This document shows positions 57,207 through 64,000 of a DNA stretch of 64,000 nt, one piece after another. How positions within the stretch are numbered: position 1 is the first letter of the stretch; each line of letters starts with the position of its first letter. The position numbers and the translations under genes are program-made. Source of the stretch: an archaeon. Its GTDB lineage: Archaea > Thermoproteota > Nitrososphaeria > Nitrososphaerales > Gagatemarchaeaceae. Below the pieces are notes generated by a model. That model was not told the DNA's origin. It made no database searches and was given only the letters and a program-made list of their open reading frames with translations. The stretch spans positions 186,001-250,000 of the forward strand of contig JAKAUC010000009.1 in assembly GCA_021827865.1 (NCBI GenBank). The letters run 5' to 3'.

Positions 57207-58055
57207 GTGCAGGACGTAGACGACGGAGTAGGGCGGGCGGCTGTCGCGATGACCGGAGAAGAAGGGTTGGGACCCAAAGACGTGATCGCGGTTCTCTACG
57301 ACCCGGGGAAGACCTTCTTCCATGTGGTGGTCACCATGAAGAACGAGCCAGGGGCCCTGGCCGACGTCGCGAAGAAGGTCAGCTCTGCTGGCATCAACGT
57401 CCTCGGGGGGTTCACGAGGGCATCCCCCCAGGAGCCGACCGGGGTCTGGAGTTTCTTCGCCGAGCCCCAGGGGGAGGGTCAGGACTCAGAGAAGGTCAGG
57501 CGCGCGATCGAATCCTCAAAGTATTGCGAGAGGGTGGACGTGAACACCAGCAGGTCGGGGCTGCTCGTCGACTCCTATCACTTCCCGATCAGGTACAACC
57601 CCGGGGAGAGGGCGGTGATGATATCCCCGGCGACCCTGAGGCTGATCTTCGACCGTCTGATATCCTGGTTCGGGACCGGAGGCGAAGCGATCGTGTACGA
57701 GATGGGGCGGACGGCAGGGCTCTATGGAGGCCAGAGGATGATCAGTCTCATGGGAATGGAGGCCTATGGCGCGCTTCGCGCAGAGATGGTCGGGATCTAT
57801 GCGGCGGTGGGATGGGGGAAGGTGACATTGGTAGAAGAGGGGGAAGACAGGGAAGTCTACAGGGTGTCGGGGAGCTTCGAATGCGCCGGGGTAGAGTCGG
57901 CGAAGCCCAAGGCCCAGTTCATGCGCGGGGCGATAGCAGGCTTCGTGCAGGCGAGGAAGGAAGGCGTGCCGAAGTGCGTGGAGACGAAGTGCGAAGCCAT
58001 GGGGGAATCCTTCTGCGAGTTCGTGGTGGAGTCGAAGAGGCACGCCGGCTCGTAG
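57207..58055 (+). CDS. ACT-V4R domain protein
   Basis: A 282-residue soluble protein with two domains. Residues 30-110 form an ACT domain (FFHVVVTMKNEPGALADVAK, then VSSAGINVLGG), a small-ligand sensor fold. Residues 120-280 form a V4R domain (AIVYEMGRTAGLYGGQRMIS; EDREVYRVSGSFECAG; GVPKCVETKCEAMGESFCEF), with the cysteine group that may hold a metal or small hydrophobic ligand. V4R proteins serve as sensors or carriers. Start is GTG 57207. It is 50 bases after the small membrane gene. Confidence 0.85.
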   Translation: MQDVDDGVGRAAVAMTGEEGLGPKDVIAVLYDPGKTFFHVVVTMKNEPGALADVAKKVSSAGINVLGGFTRASPQEPTGVWSFFAEPQGEGQDSEKVRRAIESSKYCERVDVNTSRSGLLVDSYHFPIRYNPGERAVMISPATLRLIFDRLISWFGTGGEAIVYEMGRTAGLYGGQRMISLMGMEAYGALRAEMVGIYAAVGWGKVTLVEEGEDREVYRVSGSFECAGVESAKPKAQFMRGAIAGFVQARKEGVPKCVETKCEAMGESFCEFVVESKRHAGS

Positions 58056-58252
58056 AGCCTGGCGTCCTGGCAGCCAACCCATTAGGTAGCGGCGCGACCG
58101 GGCCCCTGACTCCCGGCGCGGGCTAATGCGCGTCGAGGCAGGAGTAAAGCACTGCTCCGCCAGGTGGAGCGTCATGTGGTTGGCCTCCCAGCAGGGGAGT
58201 GCGAAGGACCCGTCGAACGCAAATATCTATGCCGGCTATCCCCGGAGGCGCC

Positions 58253-59197
58253 ATGTGGGACATACTGTACGCCATCGACGCCTCATCCAGCATGGCCGAC
58301 ACCCACAAGTCCCCCAGGGGGACAAGCTTCGTCAAGATGGGCCTGGTGACGGAGACCATAGTCGGCCTCCTCGACGGGGGCCAGCTCCCCTTCGGGAGCA
58401 GGCTGGGGGTGATGACGTTCCAGGCGCCCACGAGGCTGGGTGGGATGTTCCTCAAGGGCGGGGAGGAGATGACCAAGGAGGCGATACCCATGGCCCCCAT
58501 CGACTCCCTCGCCAAGGACGCCATGAAGCAGAAGCTGGCGGCCATACAGGTCGGTGGGGCGACCCCTTCGGGGATCGCCATCGAGGAAGGGCTCCGGGTG
58601 CTTTACGCCGCCGACGACGGGCCCCTGCGGCGCATCAAGAAGCTGGTGATGATCACAGACGAGAAGTCCAACGTCGGCCCGAAGCCTGAGAGGGTGGTCA
58701 GCGACGAGGTGGCCCTGAAGGCGATAATCGACGTCATAGCCATCGGGAGCAAGATCAACAGGTCGACCCTCGAGAAGGTGGCGTCCAAGACAGGGGGGAA
58801 GTTCATGGTGGTGGAGAGCGCCGAGGAGCTCCTCCAGGCGATGAGGCCGAGGATAGACGTGAGGGGGCTCGGGGTCGACGCCGGGCTCCTGGCGGACGTG
58901 GGGAGGTCCGAGCTGGACCTGGACAAGGGGAGGGGGCTGGGGACCACATCCATGGAGTACCGCCAGGCCCTGGAGAAGGCGAGGGAGGTGAGGGCGAGGG
59001 CGAACAAGCGCCTGATGGAGGTGATGATGCTCAGGGCCCAGGCGGACTCGGACGTGAAGGTCCTGGTCTCCGAGCTCCAGAAGGGGATGCCCATGGCCGA
59101 CTACGCCCGCAGGGTCTGGCCCAGGGCCTCCGAGCTGGACCAGGCTGAGAAGGTGGAGAAGGAGCTGAAGGCAGCCATGGATAAGCTGGCAGCCTAG
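58253..59197 (+). CDS. von Willebrand A-domain protein with helical C-terminus
   Basis: A 314-residue cytoplasmic protein. MWDILYAIDASSSMADTHK carries the MIDAS DxSxS at the start, GATPSGIAIEEGLRVLYAAD is the second metal-site loop, and VMITDEKSNVGPKPE the third. From about residue 220 it is a long charged helix pair (YRQALEKAREVRARANKRLM; LDQAEKVEKELKAAMDKL), likely a coiled coil. GGAGG lies seven bases before ATG 58253; ATG 58229 is also in frame. vWA domains bind partner proteins through the metal; the partner may be among the downstream membrane proteins or the actin-like protein. Confidence 0.88.
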   Translation: MWDILYAIDASSSMADTHKSPRGTSFVKMGLVTETIVGLLDGGQLPFGSRLGVMTFQAPTRLGGMFLKGGEEMTKEAIPMAPIDSLAKDAMKQKLAAIQVGGATPSGIAIEEGLRVLYAADDGPLRRIKKLVMITDEKSNVGPKPERVVSDEVALKAIIDVIAIGSKINRSTLEKVASKTGGKFMVVESAEELLQAMRPRIDVRGLGVDAGLLADVGRSELDLDKGRGLGTTSMEYRQALEKAREVRARANKRLMEVMMLRAQADSDVKVLVSELQKGMPMADYARRVWPRASELDQAEKVEKELKAAMDKLAA

Positions 59198-59588
59198 GCG
59201 CAGGGAGACGGGGGGAGCGCGCTCGGGCAGGCCGTGAGCGCCTGGTCCACATCTGCGATGCGGCTCCATTCTACCCTCCTGACTCTTCCACCAGCTCCCT
59301 GAGCCGGCGGACGGCTTTGTCCGGGAGTTAGGGCGCGATGCTGGTCATCACACAATCAAAACACAGATGCAAAGCCCCTGCCCCGGCCCCAATGAGAGAT
59401 TGAAGCTCTGAGCTGGCTCAGTCAGATGCGGCTCCGCTCTGAGTACTTAAGCCGGGACCACTTCGTCATATAAGCCGGCCCTAACATCTTAGGGGAGTAG
59501 TGTAAACGGAGCCTCCGAGCCGGCAAAATTAGGGGATTAGCATATACCACCGCGTAGGGTGCATCCTAACTCATTAGGTGGCCATGCA
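59198..59588. other. regulatory gap before the membrane-actin operon
   Basis: Non-coding. It has GAGTACTTAAGCC (59438-59450) and CATATAAGCC (59468-59477), both TATA-like, and two copies of TTAGGGGA at 59490-59497 and 59529-59536, in the short region before the GTG start at 59589. I see no RNA gene. The paired TTAGGGGA sequence may be a regulator site. Confidence 0.45.
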
Positions 59589-60302
59589 GTGAAGTCGTTT
59601 TCCTTCAACGCGGCGGCGATGTTGGTAATCTTCGCTTTCAGCGGACTCATTTTCCTCGGCCTCGGCATCCAGTCCCCCCTGGTCGTCTACGGGACCGGGG
59701 GCACCCTAATTCTCGTCACGATAGCCTTCGCCCTCCGGAACGCGAGGCGGGGCCACCCTGCCGAAGGGGAGTCGGAGAGCGAGAGGACCAGGGAGATCCT
59801 CCACAGGCTGTTCCTCCTCCTCTACGTCCAGTACGCCTACTACTGGGGGACCTTCGCCGCAGGGATGTTCACCAACTACTACTTCGTGGTCCCGCAGAGC
59901 CTGCAGTCGACGGCCCCGTCCATAGTGACCGAGGTGCTCATGGCCCCGGACCTCTTCACCCACGTCCTGATGGCGATCCTCAGCACCAGCATGAGCATCC
60001 CGGTGATCTACCTGGCGAGGGGGATCAAGCTGAGGGACGTCACCAGGCTCCACATGAGCGCCATCAGCGTCAGGCTGATCGGCTTCGTCATGGGCCCGCT
60101 CTACATCTACTACATGACCTCCTCGATATCCATCGCCTTCTCCGGGAGCGTGGCCTCGCTGATCATGGTGTCCGTCTTCGGGGTGGCCGTGTTCCTCACC
60201 CTCCTGAGCAGGATATTCATCGTCAGGGAGGACGTCCGGCTGAAGTCCGTCGCCATATCCCAGCAGGCCCTCAGGGCGCCGGCTGGAGGGGAGGGGAGGT
60301 AG
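59589..60302 (+). CDS. six-segment membrane protein, paralogue 1
   Basis: A 237-residue protein with about six membrane segments; GTG start 59589. After two N-terminal segments it has a four-segment module: LLYVQYAYYWGTFAAGMFTN, then DLFTHVLMAILSTSMSIPVI with a His at the start of the helix, then HMSAISVRLIGFVMGPLYIY and IMVSVFGVAVFLTLLSRIF. The same module, with the His in the same place, is seen in the next two genes. No family name known to me; it may hold a cofactor or act as a membrane scaffold. Confidence 0.72.
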   Translation: MKSFSFNAAAMLVIFAFSGLIFLGLGIQSPLVVYGTGGTLILVTIAFALRNARRGHPAEGESESERTREILHRLFLLLYVQYAYYWGTFAAGMFTNYYFVVPQSLQSTAPSIVTEVLMAPDLFTHVLMAILSTSMSIPVIYLARGIKLRDVTRLHMSAISVRLIGFVMGPLYIYYMTSSISIAFSGSVASLIMVSVFGVAVFLTLLSRIFIVREDVRLKSVAISQQALRAPAGGEGR

Positions 60303-60815
60303 TTGGGAGCAGACCAGTCCGCCCGGCTCATCGAAGGTGAGGAGCTGGGGAGCCTCGGGCTCCGGGGGCTCAGGATGACCCTCAGCCTGAGCTACGCGAA
60401 CTTCGTCATGTACTTCATGCTGCTCGTCACCGGCATGTTCGTCAACATATTCATCACGTCTGGGGTGAGCACCGTCGGCATCAGCAACCCGTCCAACCTC
60501 GTCCACATGCTCTTCGCCATCGGGAACTTCTCGCTGACCTTCGTCATCATGATGGTGGGGCTGGTCTACGGGATGAAGAAGGTCGCCATGTACAGCTTCG
60601 GCGCCATCGTCGCCCTGGTGGCGGCGACGGCCGGGGGGGCCCTCTTCCTTGTCACCGGGGGCTCCAGGGTCTCCGGGTCCATCACCCTGGCCGCGGGCTG
60701 GGAGATGTCCCTGCTGTTCATGCTCGCCATATTCCTGTCCTACTACGCCACGCTGAAGATCATGAGGGCGGTCAGGCTCATCGAGGCCCTGGCCCCGAAG
60801 ACGGAGGCCCCTTAG
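60303..60815 (+). CDS. four-segment membrane protein, paralogue 2
   Basis: A 170-residue protein, TTG start directly after the previous stop. Four segments: YANFVMYFMLLVTGMFVNIF, LVHMLFAIGNFSLTFVIMMV with the His at the helix start, MYSFGAIVALVAATAGGALF and MSLLFMLAIFLSYYATLKIM. The segment order and the first two motifs match the second module of the previous gene. Translationally coupled to it. Confidence 0.72.
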   Translation: MGADQSARLIEGEELGSLGLRGLRMTLSLSYANFVMYFMLLVTGMFVNIFITSGVSTVGISNPSNLVHMLFAIGNFSLTFVIMMVGLVYGMKKVAMYSFGAIVALVAATAGGALFLVTGGSRVSGSITLAAGWEMSLLFMLAIFLSYYATLKIMRAVRLIEALAPKTEAP

Positions 60816-60817
60816 AG

Positions 60818-61795
60818 ATGGCTAAGCAGGGGTTCACCAACACCTCGGTCGAGACCCTCCCGGGGCTCCTCGTCCGCCAGTCGAGGCGCCTCCTTCGCAT
60901 CATGTACCTCCAGGCCCTCCTCCTGGCGGTCACCTACGTCATGGGGGTCTGGCTGGCCACGGTGATGGCGGCCCAGATAACTGTCACCGAGCCCGAGGTG
61001 GTGCTGCACGTCACCCTGGCCTGCACCTTCGCCAGCATCACGGCAGCCCTGGGGTTCCTCGCGATGCTGCAGCGGCAGAGGGACGTGGCAGTGCTCAACC
61101 TGCTGCTCTTCCTGGCCATGGTGGTCGCAGGGGTCACGGGGTTCGCGCTCCTCGGCGACCTGTCCAGCGGGGCCCAGGTCACCATGACCAACCTCACCAT
61201 GGCGACGGTCGCCGGCTTCGGGATGCCCGTCACCGGGTACTCGATGGCCAAGGAGGCGAGGATAGTCAGGTCCGGGAGGGCTGACGTGATGGTCGAGCCC
61301 TCGGCGGCCTCCGCCCTGGCCATGATTGCCCTGGTGGCCCTCGCCCTGACCGTCGTCGCCGGGGTCTCCACCATGACCATCGCCCTCTCTGCCTCCCTCG
61401 CGGCGCTCTACGCCACGGCGGTGGCCATCCACTTCGGCCTGGCCGCGGTGACGATATCACTCTCCCTCGGCGTCTTCGTCCTGGCCATCCTGGAAGGGCC
61501 CAGCAACGGGACCCGGCCTTCGAAGGTCACCATGCAGAGGGCCCTGTTCGGGATGTTCGCCCTGGCCGCCGCCTCGCTCGCAGGGGGGGCGGGGGTGATC
61601 GCCGCGGGGCTGGTCCCCGGGGCAGGCGGGGGGCTTTCCTACATCGTGATGATGGGCGAAACCGTCTCGGTCGTCTACGGGTTCCTGATCCTGGTCCTCG
61701 CCTCGCCCTTCGGGGGGCCCAGGGCGCACGAAGGGGACGCGGCGGGCGGGGCTCCGCGCGCGAGGGCCGCTGATGGCGACGGGGGCTCCCCATGA
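60818..61795 (+). CDS. multi-segment membrane protein, paralogue 3 with internal duplication
   Basis: A 325-residue protein with eight or so membrane segments. The first module has LQALLLAVTYVMGVWLATVM, VVLHVTLACTFASITAALGF and VLNLLLFLAMVVAGVTGFAL; the second has ALAMIALVALALTVVAGVST, VAIHFGLAAVTISLSLGVFV and MFALAAASLAGGAGVIAAGL. A His at the start of the second helix occurs in both. So the four-segment unit of the neighbours is present twice. Starts two bases after the previous stop. Confidence 0.72.
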   Translation: MAKQGFTNTSVETLPGLLVRQSRRLLRIMYLQALLLAVTYVMGVWLATVMAAQITVTEPEVVLHVTLACTFASITAALGFLAMLQRQRDVAVLNLLLFLAMVVAGVTGFALLGDLSSGAQVTMTNLTMATVAGFGMPVTGYSMAKEARIVRSGRADVMVEPSAASALAMIALVALALTVVAGVSTMTIALSASLAALYATAVAIHFGLAAVTISLSLGVFVLAILEGPSNGTRPSKVTMQRALFGMFALAAASLAGGAGVIAAGLVPGAGGGLSYIVMMGETVSVVYGFLILVLASPFGGPRAHEGDAAGGAPRARAADGDGGSP

Positions 61796-61941
61796 CCCTC
61801 TTCGACCTGCTGCTGTTCCTTTTCCTGTTCTGCACCGGGTTCTTCTCCTTCCTGGTGGTGTTCTACCAGGCCTGGAGGGGTAACAACGTAGTGAAGGCGA
61901 GCCCCGGGGCCGGCCGGGCCCGCGAAACCTCAAACACTTAA
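61792..61941 (+). CDS. 49-residue single-pass membrane protein
   Basis: A short gene starting at ATG 61792 and overlapping the preceding stop (ATGA). The product is MTLFDLLLFLFLFCTGFFSF followed by LVVFYQAWRGNNVVKASP and a short polar tail. One membrane segment, with an outer or inner basic end. It lies immediately before the actin-like gene and is coupled to the membrane protein operon, so it may be a linker or a regulatory micropeptide. Confidence 0.65.
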   Translation: MTLFDLLLFLFLFCTGFFSFLVVFYQAWRGNNVVKASPGAGRARETSNT

Positions 61942-61944
61942 AGG
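61934..61944 (+). promoter_or_regulatory. TATA-like element before the actin-like gene
   Basis: ACACTTAAAGG lies about 27 bases before the TTG start at 61971, the usual leaderless spacing, and GGGAGGAGAGG adds a ribosome site just before the TTG. The gene could therefore be expressed both within the operon and on its own. Confidence 0.45.
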
Positions 61945-61970
61945 GACTACGAGAACGCTGGGAGGAGAGG

Positions 61971-63245
61971 TTGTCTGCACCAAAGGAACTCTCAGTTTTC
62001 GGCGAGGACTACGGGACTTCCGAGCTGAAGTTCGGCCCCGCGACCCTGGGTAACATCCCCGACGTGATCGAGAACCGCGGGTACTTCCCCGACACCAGGA
62101 GCTCGATGGTCAGGATGACCGGCGGCCCCGACAAGAAGCTCCTCGTCGTAGGCCCCGACGTCTCGAACTTCGTGGAGGCGAAGAGGGACATAGCGGAGAG
62201 GATGGTCTACCCCATGCGCAGCGGCGTCATAGACAGGGACGACGACAGGTCCTGGTCCGTGGTGAAGGAGCTGACGAGGTACGCGCTCCTCAGGCACGTC
62301 CCCGACAGCCCGGGGTTCGAAGGGGTGAAGGCCGTGGCGGCCCTCTCTGCGGCCGCGCCGAGGTTCATGTACGAGAGGCTCTTCGACATACACCGGGAGC
62401 TGAACCAGGAGGAGGGGAGGAAGGTGGTGAAGGCGGTCTCTGTCATCCCCCAGCCCTTCGCTGTGGCCATCTCCCAGAAGGTGCTGGCTTGCACCGTCCT
62501 CGAGGCCGGGGCCGGGAACGTGCAGATCGCGCCTGTCAGCAGCGGCATGATATTCAACGCGCTCATCACCCTCAACAGGGCCGGAGGGGACTGCGACCTC
62601 GTCGCGGCGGAGATACTCAGGGACGCCGGCTACGGGGACCTCGCCAGGGAGCCCAAGCTGGTGAAGCTGTTCAAGGAGTCCCTGGGGCTCGTCCCGAAGA
62701 GCCTGAAGGACGTGATGGCCGACAAGAGCAACCCGAAGTACGGCGCCGTCTTCAGGGTCCCCAACACCAGGATATCCATAGACCTGGACAAGAACAGCTG
62801 GCAGCGCTTCCTCATCGGGGAGTACTTCTTCGACCCGTCCAACGAGTACTTCTCGTCCTACTACCGCAGGGGGTTCCCCAAGCCGGCCGACTCCTACGCC
62901 GAGGGGAGGCTTGTCTCCGGGACCACGGACATGGCCGAGGTGATCATCCAGTCGGTCCAGAAGTGCAGCTTCGAGATCCAGCCGGCCCTGTACCGCTCGA
63001 TATTCCTCTCCGGAGGGGGCTTCTCCTGGCAGGTCCCCCAGGGGATGGAGGGCTCGGCCGTCGACTCGTCCACGAAGCTGAAGCTGATGCTGGAGGCGAA
63101 GGGGATCCAGGGGGTCAACGTCACCCTGACCAAGAACCCGGTCTACAACGTCTGGCAGGGGTGCGTGGCCTACGGGATGTACATCCCCGACGACTTCACC
63201 TGGGACTGGGACGAGCGCGAAGGCTGGCAGTACCTAGACAGGTGA
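61971..63245 (+). CDS. archaeal actin-like ATPase (ParM/crenactin/Ta0583 fold)
   Basis: A 424-residue actin-fold protein, TTG start. Phosphate-1 loop is in VFGEDYGTSELKFGP; phosphate-2 in VLEAGAGNVQIAPVSSGMI; the adenosine motif in SIFLSGGGFSWQVPQG; connect-2-like KNPVYNVWQGCVAYGMY near the C-terminus. Residues 215-300 hold an insertion (ILRDAGYGDLAREPKLVKLF; NSWQRFLIGEYFFDPSNEY) that is not in ParM. It lacks the usual first strand length of crenactin. It is likely a filament-forming or ATP-switched protein, coupled with membrane proteins and a vWA protein. Which actin-like branch it belongs to needs a tree. Confidence 0.85.
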   Translation: MSAPKELSVFGEDYGTSELKFGPATLGNIPDVIENRGYFPDTRSSMVRMTGGPDKKLLVVGPDVSNFVEAKRDIAERMVYPMRSGVIDRDDDRSWSVVKELTRYALLRHVPDSPGFEGVKAVAALSAAAPRFMYERLFDIHRELNQEEGRKVVKAVSVIPQPFAVAISQKVLACTVLEAGAGNVQIAPVSSGMIFNALITLNRAGGDCDLVAAEILRDAGYGDLAREPKLVKLFKESLGLVPKSLKDVMADKSNPKYGAVFRVPNTRISIDLDKNSWQRFLIGEYFFDPSNEYFSSYYRRGFPKPADSYAEGRLVSGTTDMAEVIIQSVQKCSFEIQPALYRSIFLSGGGFSWQVPQGMEGSAVDSSTKLKLMLEAKGIQGVNVTLTKNPVYNVWQGCVAYGMYIPDDFTWDWDEREGWQYLDR

Positions 63246-63252
63246 GGCCGCG

Positions 63253-64000
63253 TTGACGTTCGAAGAGACGGAGAAGAGGCGGGCCGCCCTGCTCCGGGGC
63301 CCCAGGAGCCCGAGGAAGGCCGCGAGGCCCCTGCTGGTCGTCTTCGTCGCGCTCACCCTCGCCCTGATCTACCTCATCGCGGCCCCCTACGTCGGCCAGC
63401 TGTCCAACGACTACGCGGCCACGGCCGGGGTGGGGGCCCTCGGCGCCCTGGTCCTCCTGGGCCTGAGGTACCCGTACTACAGGAAGGTCCACACGCCGTC
63501 CGGGTCGCTGTCCATCGCGTTCCTCGACGTCATGGCCTGGGTCGGGGTCGTGGGGGTCCTCGTCTGGAGCTTCGTCTTCCCCACCCTGCACTCGTTCCCA
63601 GCCAGCATGGTCCTCTACCTGTTCTACCTCCCCCAGTTCCCCATAGGGGTCTACTCGCTGACGTTCATCTGGGCGATGCTCATCGTCCTCAGGGTGGTCC
63701 TCCAGCCGTTCACCAAGCCGCCGTCGGAGAGGGTGTACGCAGACATCGAGTCGTCCCTCCGCAAGCTCACCGAAACGGTGAACCAGGTCGGCCTGCAGAT
63801 GAGGGGGACGGACCGCAAGGTCGACCCGGCCCTGGCGGACAAGGTGTCGTCGATAATGTCGGAGATAACCGCCGTGAGGAAGGACCTCTCCACGATAAAG
63901 ACCGCGGGGCCCGCCGTCTACTCCGCCCCGGCTCCCCCCAGCGTCTCCAGCGTGAGGGTCGTGGCCACCCAGGCCCCCCCGCCCCGCCCGAGGGAGCAGG
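63253..64000 (+). CDS. membrane protein with coiled-coil and Pro-rich tail (partial, runs off right edge)
   Basis: TTG start at 63253, eight bases after the actin-like gene; the frame is open to the end of the window. Basic N-terminus (KRRAALLRGPRSPRKAARP), membrane segments LLVVFVALTLALIYLIAAPY, VGALGALVLLGLRY, FLDVMAWVGVVGVLVWSFVF and LPQFPIGVYSLTFIWAMLIV, then a coiled region (ESSLRKLTETVNQVGLQMRG; VSSIMSEITAVRKDLSTIK) and a Pro/Ala-rich stretch. The long tail faces the cytoplasm if the positive-inside rule holds and could touch the actin-like filament. Confidence 0.75.
   Translation, partial: MTFEETEKRRAALLRGPRSPRKAARPLLVVFVALTLALIYLIAAPYVGQLSNDYAATAGVGALGALVLLGLRYPYYRKVHTPSGSLSIAFLDVMAWVGVVGVLVWSFVFPTLHSFPASMVLYLFYLPQFPIGVYSLTFIWAMLIVLRVVLQPFTKPPSERVYADIESSLRKLTETVNQVGLQMRGTDRKVDPALADKVSSIMSEITAVRKDLSTIKTAGPAVYSAPAPPSVSSVRVVATQAPPPRPREQ

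Noticed and set aside
58283-59269. 328-residue minus-strand open frame opposite the vWA gene
   Set aside because: His/Leu/Pro-rich antisense frame; the vWA frame has clear MIDAS motifs and a ribosome site.
62489-63256. 255-residue plus-strand frame inside the actin-like gene
   Set aside because: Out-of-frame shadow rich in Arg/Gly; the actin motifs are in the other frame.

Overview
The window looks archaeal. The evidence is TATA-type promoters placed about 25 bases upstream of starts, many GTG and TTG starts, an Agl3-like sulfoquinovose synthase, a TrmB regulator, an archaeosortase, DUF1616 proteins, an archaeal actin-like ATPase and a dense VapBC set. A high-GC member of the Thermoproteota (Nitrososphaeria or Bathyarchaeia side) is my best guess; the sequence alone does not settle it.

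1-29.3 kb is a surface-glycan island of clearly lower GC than the rest. Nearly all of it is on the minus strand. It holds sugar-nucleotide enzymes (four SDR epimerases, one being UDP-sulfoquinovose synthase coupled to a TrmB regulator; a UDP-GlcNAc 2-epimerase; two DegT aminotransferases; three Gfo/Idh/MocA oxidoreductases; two hexapeptide acyltransferases), six glycosyltransferases of GT2 or GT4 type, a PIG-L deacetylase, a polysaccharide deacetylase and a large membrane protein. The aminotransferase-oxidoreductase-acetyltransferase run at 26.3-29.2 kb fits the Wbp route to a diacetamido-hexuronic acid. Two flippase genes are decayed and three transposase remnants sit in the gaps.

29.3-43.3 kb is a toxin-antitoxin island: about ten PIN or MazF modules, several with an inverted repeat over the antitoxin promoter. 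An IS607-type element (serine recombinase plus TnpB, with a probable structured omega RNA at its 3' end) has split a mazF gene in two. Between the modules lie remains of a heptose pathway: an intact nucleotidyltransferase and HAD phosphatase, but hddA and gmhA are cut and joined by a deletion, and an epimerase is truncated next to a vapBC pair. Two copies of a small uncharacterised protein family stand at either end of this region.

43.3-56.6 kb carries an envelope set: DUF58, MoxR ATPase, DUF4350 and DUF4129-like genes, a duplicated beta-propeller surface protein, DUF1616 proteins, and an archaeosortase facing two exported proteins, one with a matching C-terminal sorting signal. Two tandem ribbon-helix-helix-like genes with a palindromic operator close the region.

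56.8-64 kb runs on the plus strand: an ACT-V4R sensor protein, a vWA protein, three related multi-pass membrane proteins, a mini membrane protein, an actin-like ATPase and a membrane/coiled-coil protein running off the edge. This cluster is the best candidate here for an undescribed system, perhaps a membrane-linked archaeal actin apparatus.
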